48,042 bases of DNA from Oehlia diaphana (GCA_003833135.1 QZLH01000050.1:69188-117229); one strand, 5' to 3'; counted from the first letter of the stretch, positions 23,521 to 35,038 are shown. Translations and numbers: made by a program. The notes: generated from the sequence alone by a model not told the origin.

Positions 23521-26500
23521 TTAATAATCTTCAATTGAATTAGTATTAAATAACAAATTTTCAGAGTATGTCAGATTTAACTAGAAATATCAAAATAATT
23601 AGTTCCATATTTTTAAAAAAATAATAATATAAAATGTCATTAAAATTAATGCTTACTGCAAAATCATAAGGATCACAACTAGCTTGCACATTTGAAGCTG
23701 AAGTTGAATTATTATCTGAACAATAACTAATTTGCGATTCTGAATCTTAATACAAATTTTATCGTTAATAATCAGTAAATTATTATAACTTAATAAAACA
23801 AATTTACTAATATATAAACACATTACAAATACCTTTGCTTAATTTAATTCCAACGCCCATCTTTTTAAATTCATGCAATACTTCCTTAATATCTGGTCTT
23901 TGTTTGGGCTCTTGCCTCCAGCAATTTTTGTAAAGATTTTCATATTCCTTAGGGGTATCAGGGACTGGAGTTTCTCGAGTTCCACTTCTAACATGGAGCA
24001 AAACTGTATTGATATCACAATCTTTAAATGGAGTTCTTCCACTTGAAATTTCCCACATTAATACACCAAAGCTATATATGTCTGAAGGTTTAGTATATTT
24101 GTAATTTTGATCTAATAAACGCTTTGGCTCAATATAGGGAGCAACACCAATAGTACCAATATTAGTTGTTGTATTATCTTGAATTTTTGAAATACCAAAA
24201 TCTGTGATCTTAGCACTACCATCATGAATAACAATATTCTTTGAATGCTATAATAAAAAAAAGTCACTGTTAATAATCAACAATGATTGCTATAACAAAT
24301 AGGAATAATACTTACAAGATCTCTATGTAAAATATTTTCGTTATGTAAATAATTTAATCCTTCTGCAATTTGAAATGCTAATTTTTTCTTATTATCCCAA
24401 GTTAATTTCTTAAAATTTTCTTCGAGATAATTTTGTAAATCACCACCATTAGCGTATTGCATTATAAGGAAATGATCATTTGTTTTTTGATCTAAATTAA
24501 GAAATTTATTAAAAACAATTATAATAATAAGTATACGTAATACAAATAACTTTTTAAATTACCGATACTAATGCCTAAGCAACGCACAATCCTTTCACTA
24601 TAATCAAGCCGCAAATGTATTTTTAATTCATGAACAAATTCGTCTAGTAAATCATGCTTTATGTTAGTTGCTTTAGTCAATTTTTTACAAATGACGTTAT
24701 CATTTAGTTTGTTCCAAATTGCTTTTGAAATTTGTCCAAACCCTCCTTGTTTAAATGATTCAACATTTTCTAATTCATTATAAGGTATCAATTTAATTTT
24801 TTCATGATCTATGGCATCTTCAATCCAATTTTTCGCGTTGATTATATTTACATTCTCATTTTTTACTTCTTTAAAACATTCAAATACTTTAACATTACCC
24901 TTTATCAATCCAGTTTCATCTTCTATATTATCTTGGTTTATTGCTGCTCTTTCATACCAATAATAAGCTTTTATTTCATCTTTTTCAATACCAATTCCTT
25001 TTTCATAGTAGATATTAAGTTTCTTTTGTGCATAAACATATCCTTGCTCAGCTGATTTTTTAATCCATTCAAATGCTTTAACATCATTTTTATCAGTACC
25101 TATTCCATTTTCATAATATAAACCTAAGTTGTATTGCGCAACTTTATACCCATTGTTTGCTGAAATTTGATACCAATCAAAGGCTTTATGTTCATCCTTT
25201 TCAATTACAATTCCTTTTTCATAGCATAAGCCCAAGTTGTATTGTGCATATTTATTTTCATCTGCTGCTTTTTGATACCAATAAAAAGCTTTAATTTCAT
25301 CTTTTTTAATGCCAATTCCATTTTTATAACAAAATCCTAAATTACATTGTGCATATTTATTTTCTTTTTCTGCTGCTTTTTGGTACCAATAAAATGCTTT
25401 TTCCAAATTTTTTTCAATTCCAATTCCATTTTCATAAAAAAAACCAAGCTGATTTTGTGCATCACTATGCCCTTGCTCAGCTGATTTTTCAAACAAATTA
25501 AATGCTTTAAGTTTATCCTTTTTAATATAACTTTCATCTTCACAATATATATCTAATAAATTGTATTGAGCAGACTCATTTCCATTTTCCTCTGCTTTTT
25601 GATACCAATAAAATGCATTTTCCAAGTCTTTTTCAACCCATTTATAAAAGTCACCAAGCTCATTTTGTGCATTACTATATTCTTGCTTAGCTGATTTATA
25701 AAACCATAAAACCGATTTAATTTCATCTTTTTTAGTGCCAACTCCATTTTTATAACATAAACCTAATTTGTATTGCGCATATTTATCTTTACTTTCTGCT
25801 GCTTTTTGATACCAATAGAAAGCCTTATTATCATCTTTTTTAGTACCAATTCCATTTTCATAAAAATGACCAAGTTTATTTTGTGCAAAACTATAGTTTT
25901 GTTCAACTAATTTTTTAATGTATTCAAATGCTTTAATCTCATTTTTTTCAATACCAATTCCATTTTCATAACATAAACCTAAATTATATTGTGCAAGTTC
26001 ATTTCCATTTACTGCTGCTTTTTGATACCAATAAAAAGCTTTTTTCAAATCTTTTTCAACTCCATTTCCATTTTCATAAAAAAATCCAAGTTTATTTTGT
26101 GCATTAGGATATTCTTGTTTGGCTGATTTTTCAAACCATTCAAATGCCTTAACATTATCTTTTTTAATACTATTACCAATCCCTTTTTCATAACATAAAC
26201 CTAAATTATATTGTGCAAATTTGTTTCCACTTTCTGCTGCTTTCTGATACCATAATAAAGCTTCTTTAAAATTTTTCTCAGTACCAATTCCATTTTCATA
26301 GAAATATCCAAGTTCATTTTGTGCATTACTATATTTTTGTTTGGCTGATTTTTCAAACCACAAAAATGCCTTAATTTTATTTTTTTCAATACCAATTCCA
26401 TTTTTATAGCATAACCCCAAATTATATTGTGCATTTTTATCTTTATTTCTTGCTGCTTTTTGGTACCAATAAAAAGCTCTAATTACATCTTTTTCAACAC

Positions 26501-27692
26501 CAATTCCATTCTCATAGAATTGACCAAGTTTATTTTGTGCAGTATTATGTTCTTGTTCCGCTAATTCTTTAATGTACTCAATTGCTTTTTGATACCAATA
26601 AAAGGCTTTAACTTCATCTTTTTCAATGCCAATTCCATTTTCATAACATAAGCCCAAGTTATATTGTGCACATTTATTTTCATCCGCTGCTTTTTGATAC
26701 CAATAAAAGGCTTTAACTTCATCTTTTTTAATGCCAATTCCATTTTCATAACATAAACCTAAATTATATTGTGCAAATTTATTTCCATTTTCTTCTGCTT
26801 TTTGATACCAATAAAAGGCTTTAACTTCATCTTTTTTAATGCCAATTCCATTTTCATAACATAAACCTAAATTATATTGTGCAAATTCATTTCCATTTTC
26901 TGCTGATTTTTGATACCAATAAAAGGCTTTAACTTTATTTTTTTCAATGCCAATTCCATTTTCATAACACAAGCCTAAATTATATTTTGCATCTTTATCT
27001 TTTTCTGCTGCCTTTTCATAATAATAAAAGGCTTTAACTTCATCTTTTTTAATGCCAATTCCATTTTCATAACATATACCTAAATTACATTGTGCAAATA
27101 CATTGCCATTTTTTGCTGCTTTTTGGTACCAATAAAAAGCTTTGGCATCATCTTTTTCAATGCCAATTCCATTTTCATAAAATAAACCTAAATTATATTG
27201 TGCAGATTCATTTTCATTTTCTGCTGCTTTTTGATACCAATGAAAGGCTTTTTCCAAATCTTTTTCAACTCCAAACCCATTTCCATAAAAAAAGCCAAGT
27301 TTATTTTGTGCACTAGTACATTCTTGTTTAGCTGAAATTTTATACAATTCAAATGCTTTTATATAGTCCTTTTTAGTACCAATTCCATTTTCATAACATT
27401 TGCCTAAATTATATTGTGCAAATTTATTTTCGTTTTCTATTGCTTTTTGGTACCAATAAAAAGCCTTTTCTAAATTTTTTTCAATCTTTTCATAAAAAGT
27501 GCCAAGTTGATTTTGTGCACCACTATATCCTTGTTCAGCTAATTTTTTAAACAACTCAAGTGCTTTAGGAATATCTCTTTCAGTACCAATTCCATTTTTA
27601 TAACGCATGGCCAATTTGTACTGTGCATCTTCATTTTCTCTCGCTTCTTGATACTTATTAAAAATACTATTTTTTTTCTGCTCTTCAGTCAT
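23521..27692 (-). CDS. Sel1-repeat protein with C-terminal TKL-type kinase
   Basis: Predicted exons on the minus strand: 27692-24563, 24491-24316, 24247-23833, 23745-23657, 23580-23521, giving 1289 aa. The first three are well supported by kinase motifs across the joins; the last two give a consistent frame but are tentative. Residues about 15-950 hold about 25 Sel1-like repeats of roughly 36 aa (core AQYNLGLCYENGIGIKKD then KAFYWYQKAA). These form a TPR-like solenoid typically used as a protein-binding scaffold. The kinase follows from about residue 970, with GGFGQ, ICKK, HELK, HRDLHSKN, DFG and PYIEP. All key catalytic residues are present. The start is the first ATG of an open frame of over 1000 codons. 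Introns 1-3 match those of the second kinase domain at 5762-6104 in position and phase, and the 176-nt exon has the same length. Confidence 0.85.
24563..27692 (-). repeat. intragenic Sel1 tandem repeat array
   Basis: The DNA repeats with a period of about 105-108 bp. Two repeat types tend to alternate: one with AQYNLGLCYENGIG and KDEVKAFYWYQ, the other with NAQNKLGFFYENG and KDLEKAFYWYQ. This hints at a two-repeat (about 216 bp) duplication unit. Units around 26560-27060 are almost identical at DNA level, indicating recent expansion. Such arrays are prone to length variation and assembly collapse. Confidence 0.75.
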
Positions 27693-28235
27693 TATTTAGA
27701 TAGGTATTCAAATGATACTAAATAAAAAAAAACAGTAATCATATATATATTTTTTCAAAAAAAAAAAAAAAAAAAACGGGAATTATATAGGTTTTACTGC
27801 ATAAATTGCTTTGATCGTCATCCAATTTTAGAATTTCCATGGAGGATTACATGGAATTGCGGTACAGTAGTACAGCGCGTTAAAATTATTACCGCTTCAA
27901 AATGGTTGAAATTGGTGTCGATCATGTAAGGTGGTGTCTCAAAAAACACAAGAAAAAACAATGTAACATAACATTTATTTATTTATTTATTTTATGGATA
28001 GTTAGGAGAACTACATTCATTGATAAACAATGTAACATAACTTTTATTTTTATTTTTATTTTTAACAATGTAACATAACACAGAATCATATCGCAAATGA
28101 TTGGCAATCACGTGATATTTATCACGTATTATGATTTTACATATTTTTTCATCTATGCCAATTTCTTTTATTTGTAATAGTCTTAGTTATACTACTCTTT
28201 TAGAAATAAAATAAATAGATAAATGCCAATTTCAA
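27693..28235. other. upstream region of the Sel1 kinase gene; 16-bp repeats
   Basis: An A-run lies near 27757-27775. The 16-mer AACAATGTAACATAAC occurs three times (27957, 28026, 28064), separated by TTTAT-rich spacers. ATCACGTGAT lies near 28109. At 28165-28230 a segment TTTATTTGTAATAG(T/A)CTTAGTT...AAATAAATG is the same as the 3' tail of the SINE-like copy at 28674-28735. It may therefore be the tail of an earlier insertion. Confidence 0.5.
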
Positions 28236-28735
28236 CAGGTCGTGGCTGACTTAATGCACTGTGATCGTCTAAGACAGGAATGGAGGATGCAGGTTCGATC
28301 CGTCCAGCCAACGGATGCTCTATGAATTATACTGCGTGGGCCTATACCATAGGCCTAGAAGGTGCGGTTACAACCGTGGTATCAACCAATGGTAGACTAT
28401 TTCGGTACAGGAGGAGCAATCCTATCCTGGGCTACCAAAATTCGACCATAATTTATTTTATTTCTCCATATAACTATTCTTCTTTTCTTATAGGTCTCCG
28501 TTTTATTTTCTTTTGGTATTTTTGGGTCCCCATTTGATTAATTAGCGTAGCCTACTTTTTCAAATAGTTCAGACCGAAGAGTGTGGTCCTGTATGGGATG
28601 GTGTAAGGTCCGATATGGGATGAATACCTGAGTTCTGACATATATTAGTTATTTCGTACGATTGTTCCACCTGCTTTTATTTGTAATAGACTTAGTTTAC
28701 TATCTTTTAGAATAAATAAATAAATGCAAATTTCA
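28236..28735 (+). mobile_element. SINE-like element, copy 1
   Basis: The 5' part has RNA polymerase III promoter-like boxes: A-box-like TGGCTGACTTAATG at 28243 and B-box GGTTCGATCC at 28292. The body shares TGGTAGAC(C/T)A, GGAGCAATCCT and CAGGAATGGAG with an inverted copy at 30361-30655. The 3' end is an AAATAAATAAATG tail. No coding role; the frame at 28280-28537 is incidental. The tRNA-derived origin is inferred from the box layout. Confidence 0.6.
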
Positions 28736-28739
28736 ACCA

Positions 28740-30340
28740 TTTTGAAAACAAAAAAAGAAAAGGAAAAATTATTAAAAATCTTTTTTAAACATATAAGTTT
28801 GGCTTATTGGTGGTCTGGATTCACCAAGGTCAAAGTGTAGTAAACATTTTTTTTTAAAGAAAATATTAATAAAAGAGATAAATTCAAAGTTAACACTTCA
28901 AAAAACACTTTTTTTTACGTATCAAAGCATGATGCCTACAAAATGAAACAATTTAAATAAAAAAAATCAAAGTTTCGAAGTACATTACTTTAAAACTTAC
29001 AATCCACTGCCCAAAAGAAGCTTATTAAAGCCAAATCATATAAGAAAGAGAAAAAGGAGGTTTCTTATAAATATAGAAAGAAATAGCATTTACATTTAAA
29101 TGTTGCTCGAGTAGTCCAAAAAACAACCCTATTAAAATGGAAAGTATGATGCTTATGATGCTTACTTTAAAAAAAAACAATAATAATATAAAATGGCATT
29201 TACTTCCTCTCTGAAATACCCTTTAAAGTCAAAATAAAGGTCAAAAACTAAAATCAAAATTTTTTTTTTAAAAAAGTACTTGGTTCAACCAAAACTATAA
29301 ATATTTGATGCATAAGTATATTCAAAATTTTTATTATACCAAAATTACCAAAATAAGTTGTATTTTTCGACTAATTTGAATTTTTGTTAAATGAAAATTT
29401 GTAATTTTAATGAATTACAATATTTTTGGAATCCTAAAGGTAAAAATAATTAGATTTACTAATAACAATAAAATGTACTTACTAGTAGGGATGGATCAAT
29501 CCGGTTCAGTCTTGTCCGATCCCAAAAGATCAGTCTTTTGGCCAGGACTGGACGTCTGGACCAGAGCTGTCTTCTAGGCTGGTCCTTAAAGTTTCAAATA
29601 TATTTTATTTATAATGGCGGTATAGTTAGGTTGATGATGATCAAACAATGGAATAAAGGTCGAACTAAAAATTTTGACATTAATTTACCCTTGTTTCCAT
29701 TATTATCTAATTATGGCAATATGGCTCGAATTAAGTCTCTAAGAATAAAATACTGCTCCATTTTTGACAAAATTTTAAAAATTTATACTTTTTGTATCGA
29801 ACTAGAGGATTCCGTGTGCAGTAACTTTGTTACCGCTAGCGACTGTCGAATTACTTAACACTAATGTTTCCTACTAAGTGTGTCATATTTCTGTTTTTTT
29901 AAATATTACTGAACTTTAAAAATTTGGAATTTTTTAAGTAAAAGTCAAAGAAAATTCCCAAATTTGATATTATATTAATTGGCACCAGTATTAGCAAATA
30001 TTAGTGGGCGGAGTTTCATGACGTTTTTAATTCTGCTCGAAATTCTACCCTAATTCTGGTAAGGTGACAATCACCAGCGGTAATATTTAGCAGCAGTGAA
30101 AACACCTGCGGTGAGATTTAGCAATACACTTATTTTTATTTTTATTTCACAGAATAAAAAAAGTTTCAGAAACGATTACAAAGATACTACACAATAGAAT
30201 TAAAAATTTTTTATTTTACTTTAAGAGCGGTTATTCTAGTCAAACTATTTCACAAATATAGGATCGGCACAAATTTGACTATACTGAATATTAAAGATTG
30301 ATCTATAACACCTATTTAAAACAAGATCGAATCAACCTTC
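28740..30340. other. intergenic with a solo transposon-like end
   Basis: AT-rich, no supported gene. At about 29487 the sequence TAGGGATGGATCAATCCGG starts a GC-richer block with repeated GGTCC/GGACC and GATC(A/C)GTCTT words. It resembles the left end of a hAT-like element, but no matching CATCCCTA end is found downstream. Around 30080-30120 CACC(A/T)GCGGT(A/G)A...ATTTAGCA occurs twice. Confidence 0.5.
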
Positions 30341-30360
30341 GAGAAAAGAAATTCTGCGAA

Positions 30361-30655
30361 ACGGGAGATCTATGCCACCGTCCGAGTTAAAAAGAAGGAT
30401 TGCTCCCCCCCAGTTTTGCAACCTAATGGTCTACCAATTGATCATGATAGCTCGGTTGTGTCCGAGGGTGGTGAACTACCAGAGCCAGGGTAGCCATTTC
30501 TCTGGCCTTCATAGGTGTCTTGGTGGACACCCCGCAGTAATAATCTTTTAATTCCGCTGGCTAAACGGATCGATCCTGCGAACTCCATTCCTGCCGAGGC
30601 GATCATAGAAGGGAGTGTACTCTTATGAGTACACTACTAGGTCTGCCACGACCTC
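30361..30655 (-). mobile_element. SINE-like element, copy 2 (inverted)
   Basis: The complement of this segment starts AGGTCGTGGCAGACC. It then has a B-box-like GGATCGATCC (plus-strand 30566-30575), CAGGAATGGAG, TTGGTAGACCA and GGAGCAATCCTTCTT, in the order seen in copy 1. It differs by an inserted GTGTACTC...GAGTACAC palindrome near 30614-30634. The 3' limit is uncertain, and copy 1's AAATAAATG tail is not seen. Confidence 0.6.
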
Positions 30656-30769
30656 TAAAAAATTGTAAACTAAGCCACCACAAAGATAAATTTTATATTT
30701 GAGACACCAGATGTCACGTGCCCGAGCTTTTGATGGTTACACTGGGAGAGTTCTCATGATTGACATCAA

Positions 30770-30991
30770 CTCTAACCATTTTCAAATCGGAAGAACCTTT
30801 TAGTATTTGCAGAATCCGAATATCTGCTGATCTGCAGAATGCAGCTTTATGTAGAACGTATATATAATATAAATTCTGCAGATTGGCGGATATTGTCCTA
30901 ATTTATGCTTGTACTGCAAAATATTATTTATAAAATGTGGGCATGATAATTCTTAAATTTCTTCTTTTATTAAATTAAAAAAAAAATATAT
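30770..30991 (+). promoter_or_regulatory. upstream region of locus 3, conserved with loci 1 and 2
   Basis: It contains the ordered blocks listed at 2700-3041 and 13125-13270: GACATCAACT, ATCGGAAGAA, GATCTGCAGAATGCA, AAATTCTGCAGATTGGCGGATATT, TCCTAATTTATGCTTGTA and TTTATAAA at about 30927. The TATA-like word is about 65 nt before the ATG. Confidence 0.5.
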
Positions 30992-32662
30992 ATGGCAAAA
31001 AAAACTGATATGGCGACTGAAACAACTACTGCTGTAACTGACACAATTATTAACACTGTTGAGCTGGCAACATCAGTAGCTATTCCACTTTCACAATTCA
31101 TTCCGCTCATTAAAGATGTATCTGAAATTTTTTCGAAAGTCACGGATTTATATAGGTCGGCTCAGCATAATAAAAATATTACCAGGATTTTAATGGAACG
31201 CATCTCTGCAGCAAACATCTCTGTTAATATTTTACAAGCAAGAGAAGATTTATTAACTTCGATTTATTATAAAAGTTTACAAAGATTGGTTCGAGTTCTT
31301 CATAGTATGAATAAATTCATTGAAGATATAACACAATATAATACAGTGCAAAAGTTTTTAGGAACTAAAAAGATTGAAAATGAATTTAAAGAATTATGTA
31401 AAGAATATGATAGCAGTATGACTTTGTTAAATTTTAACCAATTGGACATTTTTAATACTGAAAATGAAGATAAAATTGTGAAAGAAGATGTAGAACAACT
31501 TGTAAAATTTCAAGAAGCTTTAGTAGAAAGTATGAACGATGTGAAACAAAAAGTCTCTTACACAAATGATCAGATGAACTCAGTCATTGAACGAGTCAAT
31601 GAAATGGCAATGACTATGCAAAATATGCATAGTATGATGGGGAGTATTCGTACTGATAAACTTCCATTCGAAGATTATGAAGAAGCTGACGAATATAGTA
31701 AACGTAGTGACAGATTGAGAAAATATATTCATGTAAAAACTAGAAAAGAATTTGCTTTCAAGGCTGTAGATCAAGATCATATTGAGAATCAAGTCACAAT
31801 TCTTATGAAACTCATAGACTGTCAAAATATTATCAATTTCTATGGTCGTACAAATGATGGAGTTAAAACTTATTTAGTAACTGAATGGGCAGAAAATGGA
31901 AACTTACGTGAATATATTCTTGGCCAAAATATTGGCTTAAAATTGAAAATAAGAATTGCTTATGATATCGCTAAAGGATTGGATTTCCTTAATTCTGTCA
32001 AGGTTAGAATTACATTTGTATTTACTTTTTTCATGTCAAATTATCGATCCTTAAAATATTATATGTATTTTTTTCGATAGATGGTTCATCGAGATATTAG
32101 ATCTGAAAATATCGTAATTACAGATCACGAAATCGCTAAAATTACAAACTTTAAATTTAGTAGAAGATTTAATGAAGCTACTAGTAATATATCTGTAAAT
32201 GAAGAGTGTGTTCGATACAGTGCTCCCGAAATGTTAAGAAGAGAAATTTCGAGAGAAAAAGAAAAAATTGACAATTATTCTATCAAGTATGACACCAAAT
32301 GTGAAGTTTATAGTTTTGGTATTCTCCTTTGGGAGATTGCTGAATGTAGAATTCCATACGAGCAATTTGAAGATTTTATGGTAATTAGAAAGAAAGTATT
32401 AGATGGATATCGAGAAAAATTTACACCTGGTACTGGTATTCCGAAGAAATATCAAGATCTTGTAAATAAATCTGTTGATCAAAATCCGGGCTCTCGACCT
32501 ACATTCTCAAGGATGCTAACAAATCTTCAGGATATTTTTAGATGTCTTGAAGATCATCCTAATAGTAACAGACTTCCACCCGTACGAAAAATGACTCAGT
32601 GCACAATCGTAGCAGCAGCAGAAGATTGTGAAATTAACTGGGATTCGTTTGATTATATGTAG
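30992..32662 (+). CDS. MLKL-NTD-like - pseudokinase protein, C-terminally truncated
   Basis: Two exons, 30992-32002 and 32081-32662, join in phase 0 at the same place as in the other two loci, just before the HRD motif. The product is 530 aa. Residues about 15-150 form one MLKL-like helical module (LYRSAQHNKNI, ERIS, SVNILQARED, YYKSLQRL). A coiled-coil-like stretch follows, then a kinase fold from about residue 225 lacking a glycine loop, with FAFK, HRDIRSEN, NFKFSRR in the DFG position and APEM. The core looks intact. The frame stops right after WDSFDYM, where the relative at 13271 continues into Sel1 repeats. The stop codon TAG is part of TAGGGATGGCA, which resembles a hAT-like end, so the truncation was probably caused by an insertion. 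It may still make a short protein. Confidence 0.75.
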
Positions 32663-33180
32663 GGATGGCAAAAAACATGTTTTATATTACATATATACTG
32701 TAAGCTATTTATATATATTCATATTACAAACTGTTTAATAAAGAAAGAAATCACCACTATATATAACTGATATTTATGATAATACTGGAATAAATTGAAG
32801 ACAATAACATAGAATCCTTTACAAATTTTGAAACTGTAATCATTTTTTATTTTAAAAATTTAAATAAATATCATAAAAAATCATTTTATATTTCAGTAAT
32901 GAAATACAAAATGGAAGGATATTTTTTGCAAGCATAGTATATATTAAAAGTTTAAAAAAGAAAATTTTGTATAAATAAAATAAACAAATATACATTAGTC
33001 ACACATAAGCAATCGCATGATATATTACCGTTGCTTTACTTGCTTTACACTTCTTATATGGGATAACAGTGTAAGCTATATGATTATTCATTTAAGGACC
33101 CACGCGTTCAATGCCTATCAAAGCAGAACAACCTTTTAACCATACAATTACGACGCCAATATAACGACACAAATCATCCA
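32660..33180. other. transposon-like left end, then AT-rich sequence
   Basis: The sequence beginning TAGGGATGGCA abuts the last sense codon of the upstream gene. It matches the terminal motif of the 33692-34069 element (TAGGGATG(T/G)CAACGG) only over about 11 bp. No complementary end is found before 33690, so this may be a deleted element. The remaining sequence to 33180 shows no gene. Confidence 0.4.
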
Positions 33181-33199
33181 CCGAATCAATCATTCCACA

Positions 33200-34193
33200 A
33201 CATTACAAAATGTTTCATTGGAAACAGAAACTATGGACCTACTAATTTCTTTAGCGCTCTTATTAACAGACGAACATAATTCGATTTTCTACACAGACGG
33301 AGCTTTAAGATCAACTAGTAATAATTCACCAGATTCCCCTCCGCAGTCCGCATACCACTAATATGGGTTTCGGATGGATTAAAGTAACAGCAGATACTTC
33401 CACACCTCTTACTTTTCATGGTAATACTACTTTCACACCCTCTTCAACAAAAGCGGAGAGCTTCGCAATCCTAACAGCATTACTTATGCCCAGCCAAGAA
33501 CACCGTCATATTTTCACGGACTCGCAGAACAGTATCAATACTTTCCACAACGTTAGCAATGCACTTACGTCGGATCGAAAAATTCTAGAGATTCCCAGTA
33601 ACCACCAAGTGTGGCGAATTATCAAACAATTAATCGTTAAAAACCAACTTATAGATCACTATAACATGCCGAAGCAAAACGCGGCCTCGACTAGGGATGT
33701 CAACGGTCACGGTCATTAACCGATTATGACCGGTCATGACCGTGACCGATATCGGTCGGTCAAGACTTCTGACCGACCGTTTGACCGACCGTTTAACCGA
33801 CCGGTTTGACCAATTTTAATAATAAAAAACGTTCGCAACGTTTCTTAATTATTTTTAATAGTAACGTTGCGAATACGTTGTGAAACGTTTTTATTAATAA
33901 TTTAATTTAAAAAAAACGTTTTCGCACGTTTTTTAATTGCCTTAATAACGGTCAAACCGGTCGGTCAAACGGTCGGTCAGGCGGTCGGTCAGAACGGTCG
34001 GTCGGTCAAAGGTTCTTGACCGGTTATGACCGACCGATGACCGACCATGACCGACCGTTGCCATCCCTAGCCTCGACATCCCTCCAATTCTCATCAATCC
34101 CAAATTTATACCCGACGCCACCATGTCACCAATGTGGGACTCAATAGGCACCATTGATAGAGACATCAGAAAATTCGGAAAAAACATCACTTA
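33200..34193 (+). pseudogene. RNase H domain fragment of a retroelement
   Basis: Segments in shifting frames read as an RNase H fold: FYTDGALRSTSN (first catalytic Asp) near 33285-33320, then after a frame break at about 33360 GFGWIKV, STKAESFAILTALL (catalytic Glu) and IFTDSQNSI (third catalytic Asp). The normal continuation is interrupted by a 378-bp MITE at 33692-34069. Beyond it the frame resumes as IPPILINPKFIPDATMSP and ends DRDIRKFGKNIT with a stop at about 34191-34193. The region holding the last catalytic residue is shortened and shifted. I read it as a decayed copy from a non-LTR-type element. Confidence 0.65.
33692..34069. mobile_element. hAT-like MITE with 8-bp target duplication
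   Basis: The ends TAGGGATGTCAACGGTC and GACCG..CGTTGCCATCCCTA are inverted repeats. The subterminal regions are packed with GACCGGT and GACCGACC words in both orientations. The 8-bp GCCTCGAC is duplicated exactly at 33684-33691 and 34070-34077. Length 378 bp, no coding capacity. The TAG..CTA ends and 8-bp duplication fit the hAT superfamily. Confidence 0.85.
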
Positions 34194-34199
34194 GTACAT

Positions 34200-34956
34200 T
34201 ATGGAGCCTCCAGCTTTTTGTTTAATATTGAGTATTGGGTATTGAAGAATTGGGCGAAAAATTTAAAATTTACTGCGTAAAATGAGATTACAACTTTTTT
34301 TTCCGCCATATTATAAACGTTTACAGCTCTGTTTCAAAGAATAATTTAAGTGGTTAGATAATAAAAGAAAGACTCTAAAGCGCTTTCTTTTATTTAATTT
34401 CTTTTTAGTGTCGCCTATATTGTCCGAAATATGCATCAGATTCTCAAAAAAACTAAATTAAAGTTTTCCTTTAAAATAAAGCTTTAAAATTCTCTAATAG
34501 TCGTAAGTACATGTAATATTGTCATCTTTGCCGATCATTTTACAAATAAGTAATCGTCACCTAAGTAAATTTACAAATTAGCCGAAGTTACATATGCAAT
34601 ATATATTAAGCAAATTTTCTTTTGTTTTTGATTTTGCTGCGCTACAATAAGACTTGGCACGCATTTGTCATACATGATCAACATATGTATTGCCTATATA
34701 TATACCCAAGGCGTTTAATTGAAAAAAATATTTACATCATCTTTTCATTTAAAGAGAGTTTTAGTTAGAATAATTATATAGTAATGGCTCATAGTAACGA
34801 TAAAGGTAAAATAACATATAACATAAATATTTAATATAAAATAAAATTATTCTAAAATTTTTAACCAAATCAATCGAATTGCAATAAGTTTCAAGTGACA
34901 CCAAGGTAAATATAATATATTTACAAGCCAAATTTATGTAATAGCGTAATAAATAA
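34200..34956. other. intergenic, AT-rich, nothing recognised
   Basis: No frame or repeat stands out. A TATATATA word near 34696 and an AAAATG-poor leader-like stretch follow, but no gene could be attached. Confidence 0.5.
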
Positions 34957-35038
34957 TAGTTATTGGGGTAGGGGGTTAAAATATCACCGAACTACGAAGC
35001 AATTCGGATGATATTTTAACCCCTCTACCTAATAACTA
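34957..35038. repeat. 82-bp near-perfect palindrome
   Basis: The left arm TAGTTATTGGGGTAGGGGG, continuing GTTAAAATATCACCGAA, is mirrored by the right arm with a few mismatches around a short ACTACGAAGCA centre. The arms are about 35 bp. It would form a strong hairpin and is probably a very short MITE. Confidence 0.75.

Noticed and set aside
24804..27316. Plus-strand frames and short minus-strand frames within the Sel1 exon
   Set aside because: Shadow frames that recur because the underlying DNA is a tandem repeat.
28280..28537. 85-codon plus-strand frame
   Set aside because: Lies inside the SINE-like element; the frame is not kept in the inverted copy.
33942..34190. 82-codon minus-strand frame with TDRLTDRLTDR
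   Set aside because: Produced by GACCGACC repeats of the hAT-like MITE and the opposite strand of the RNase H fragment.
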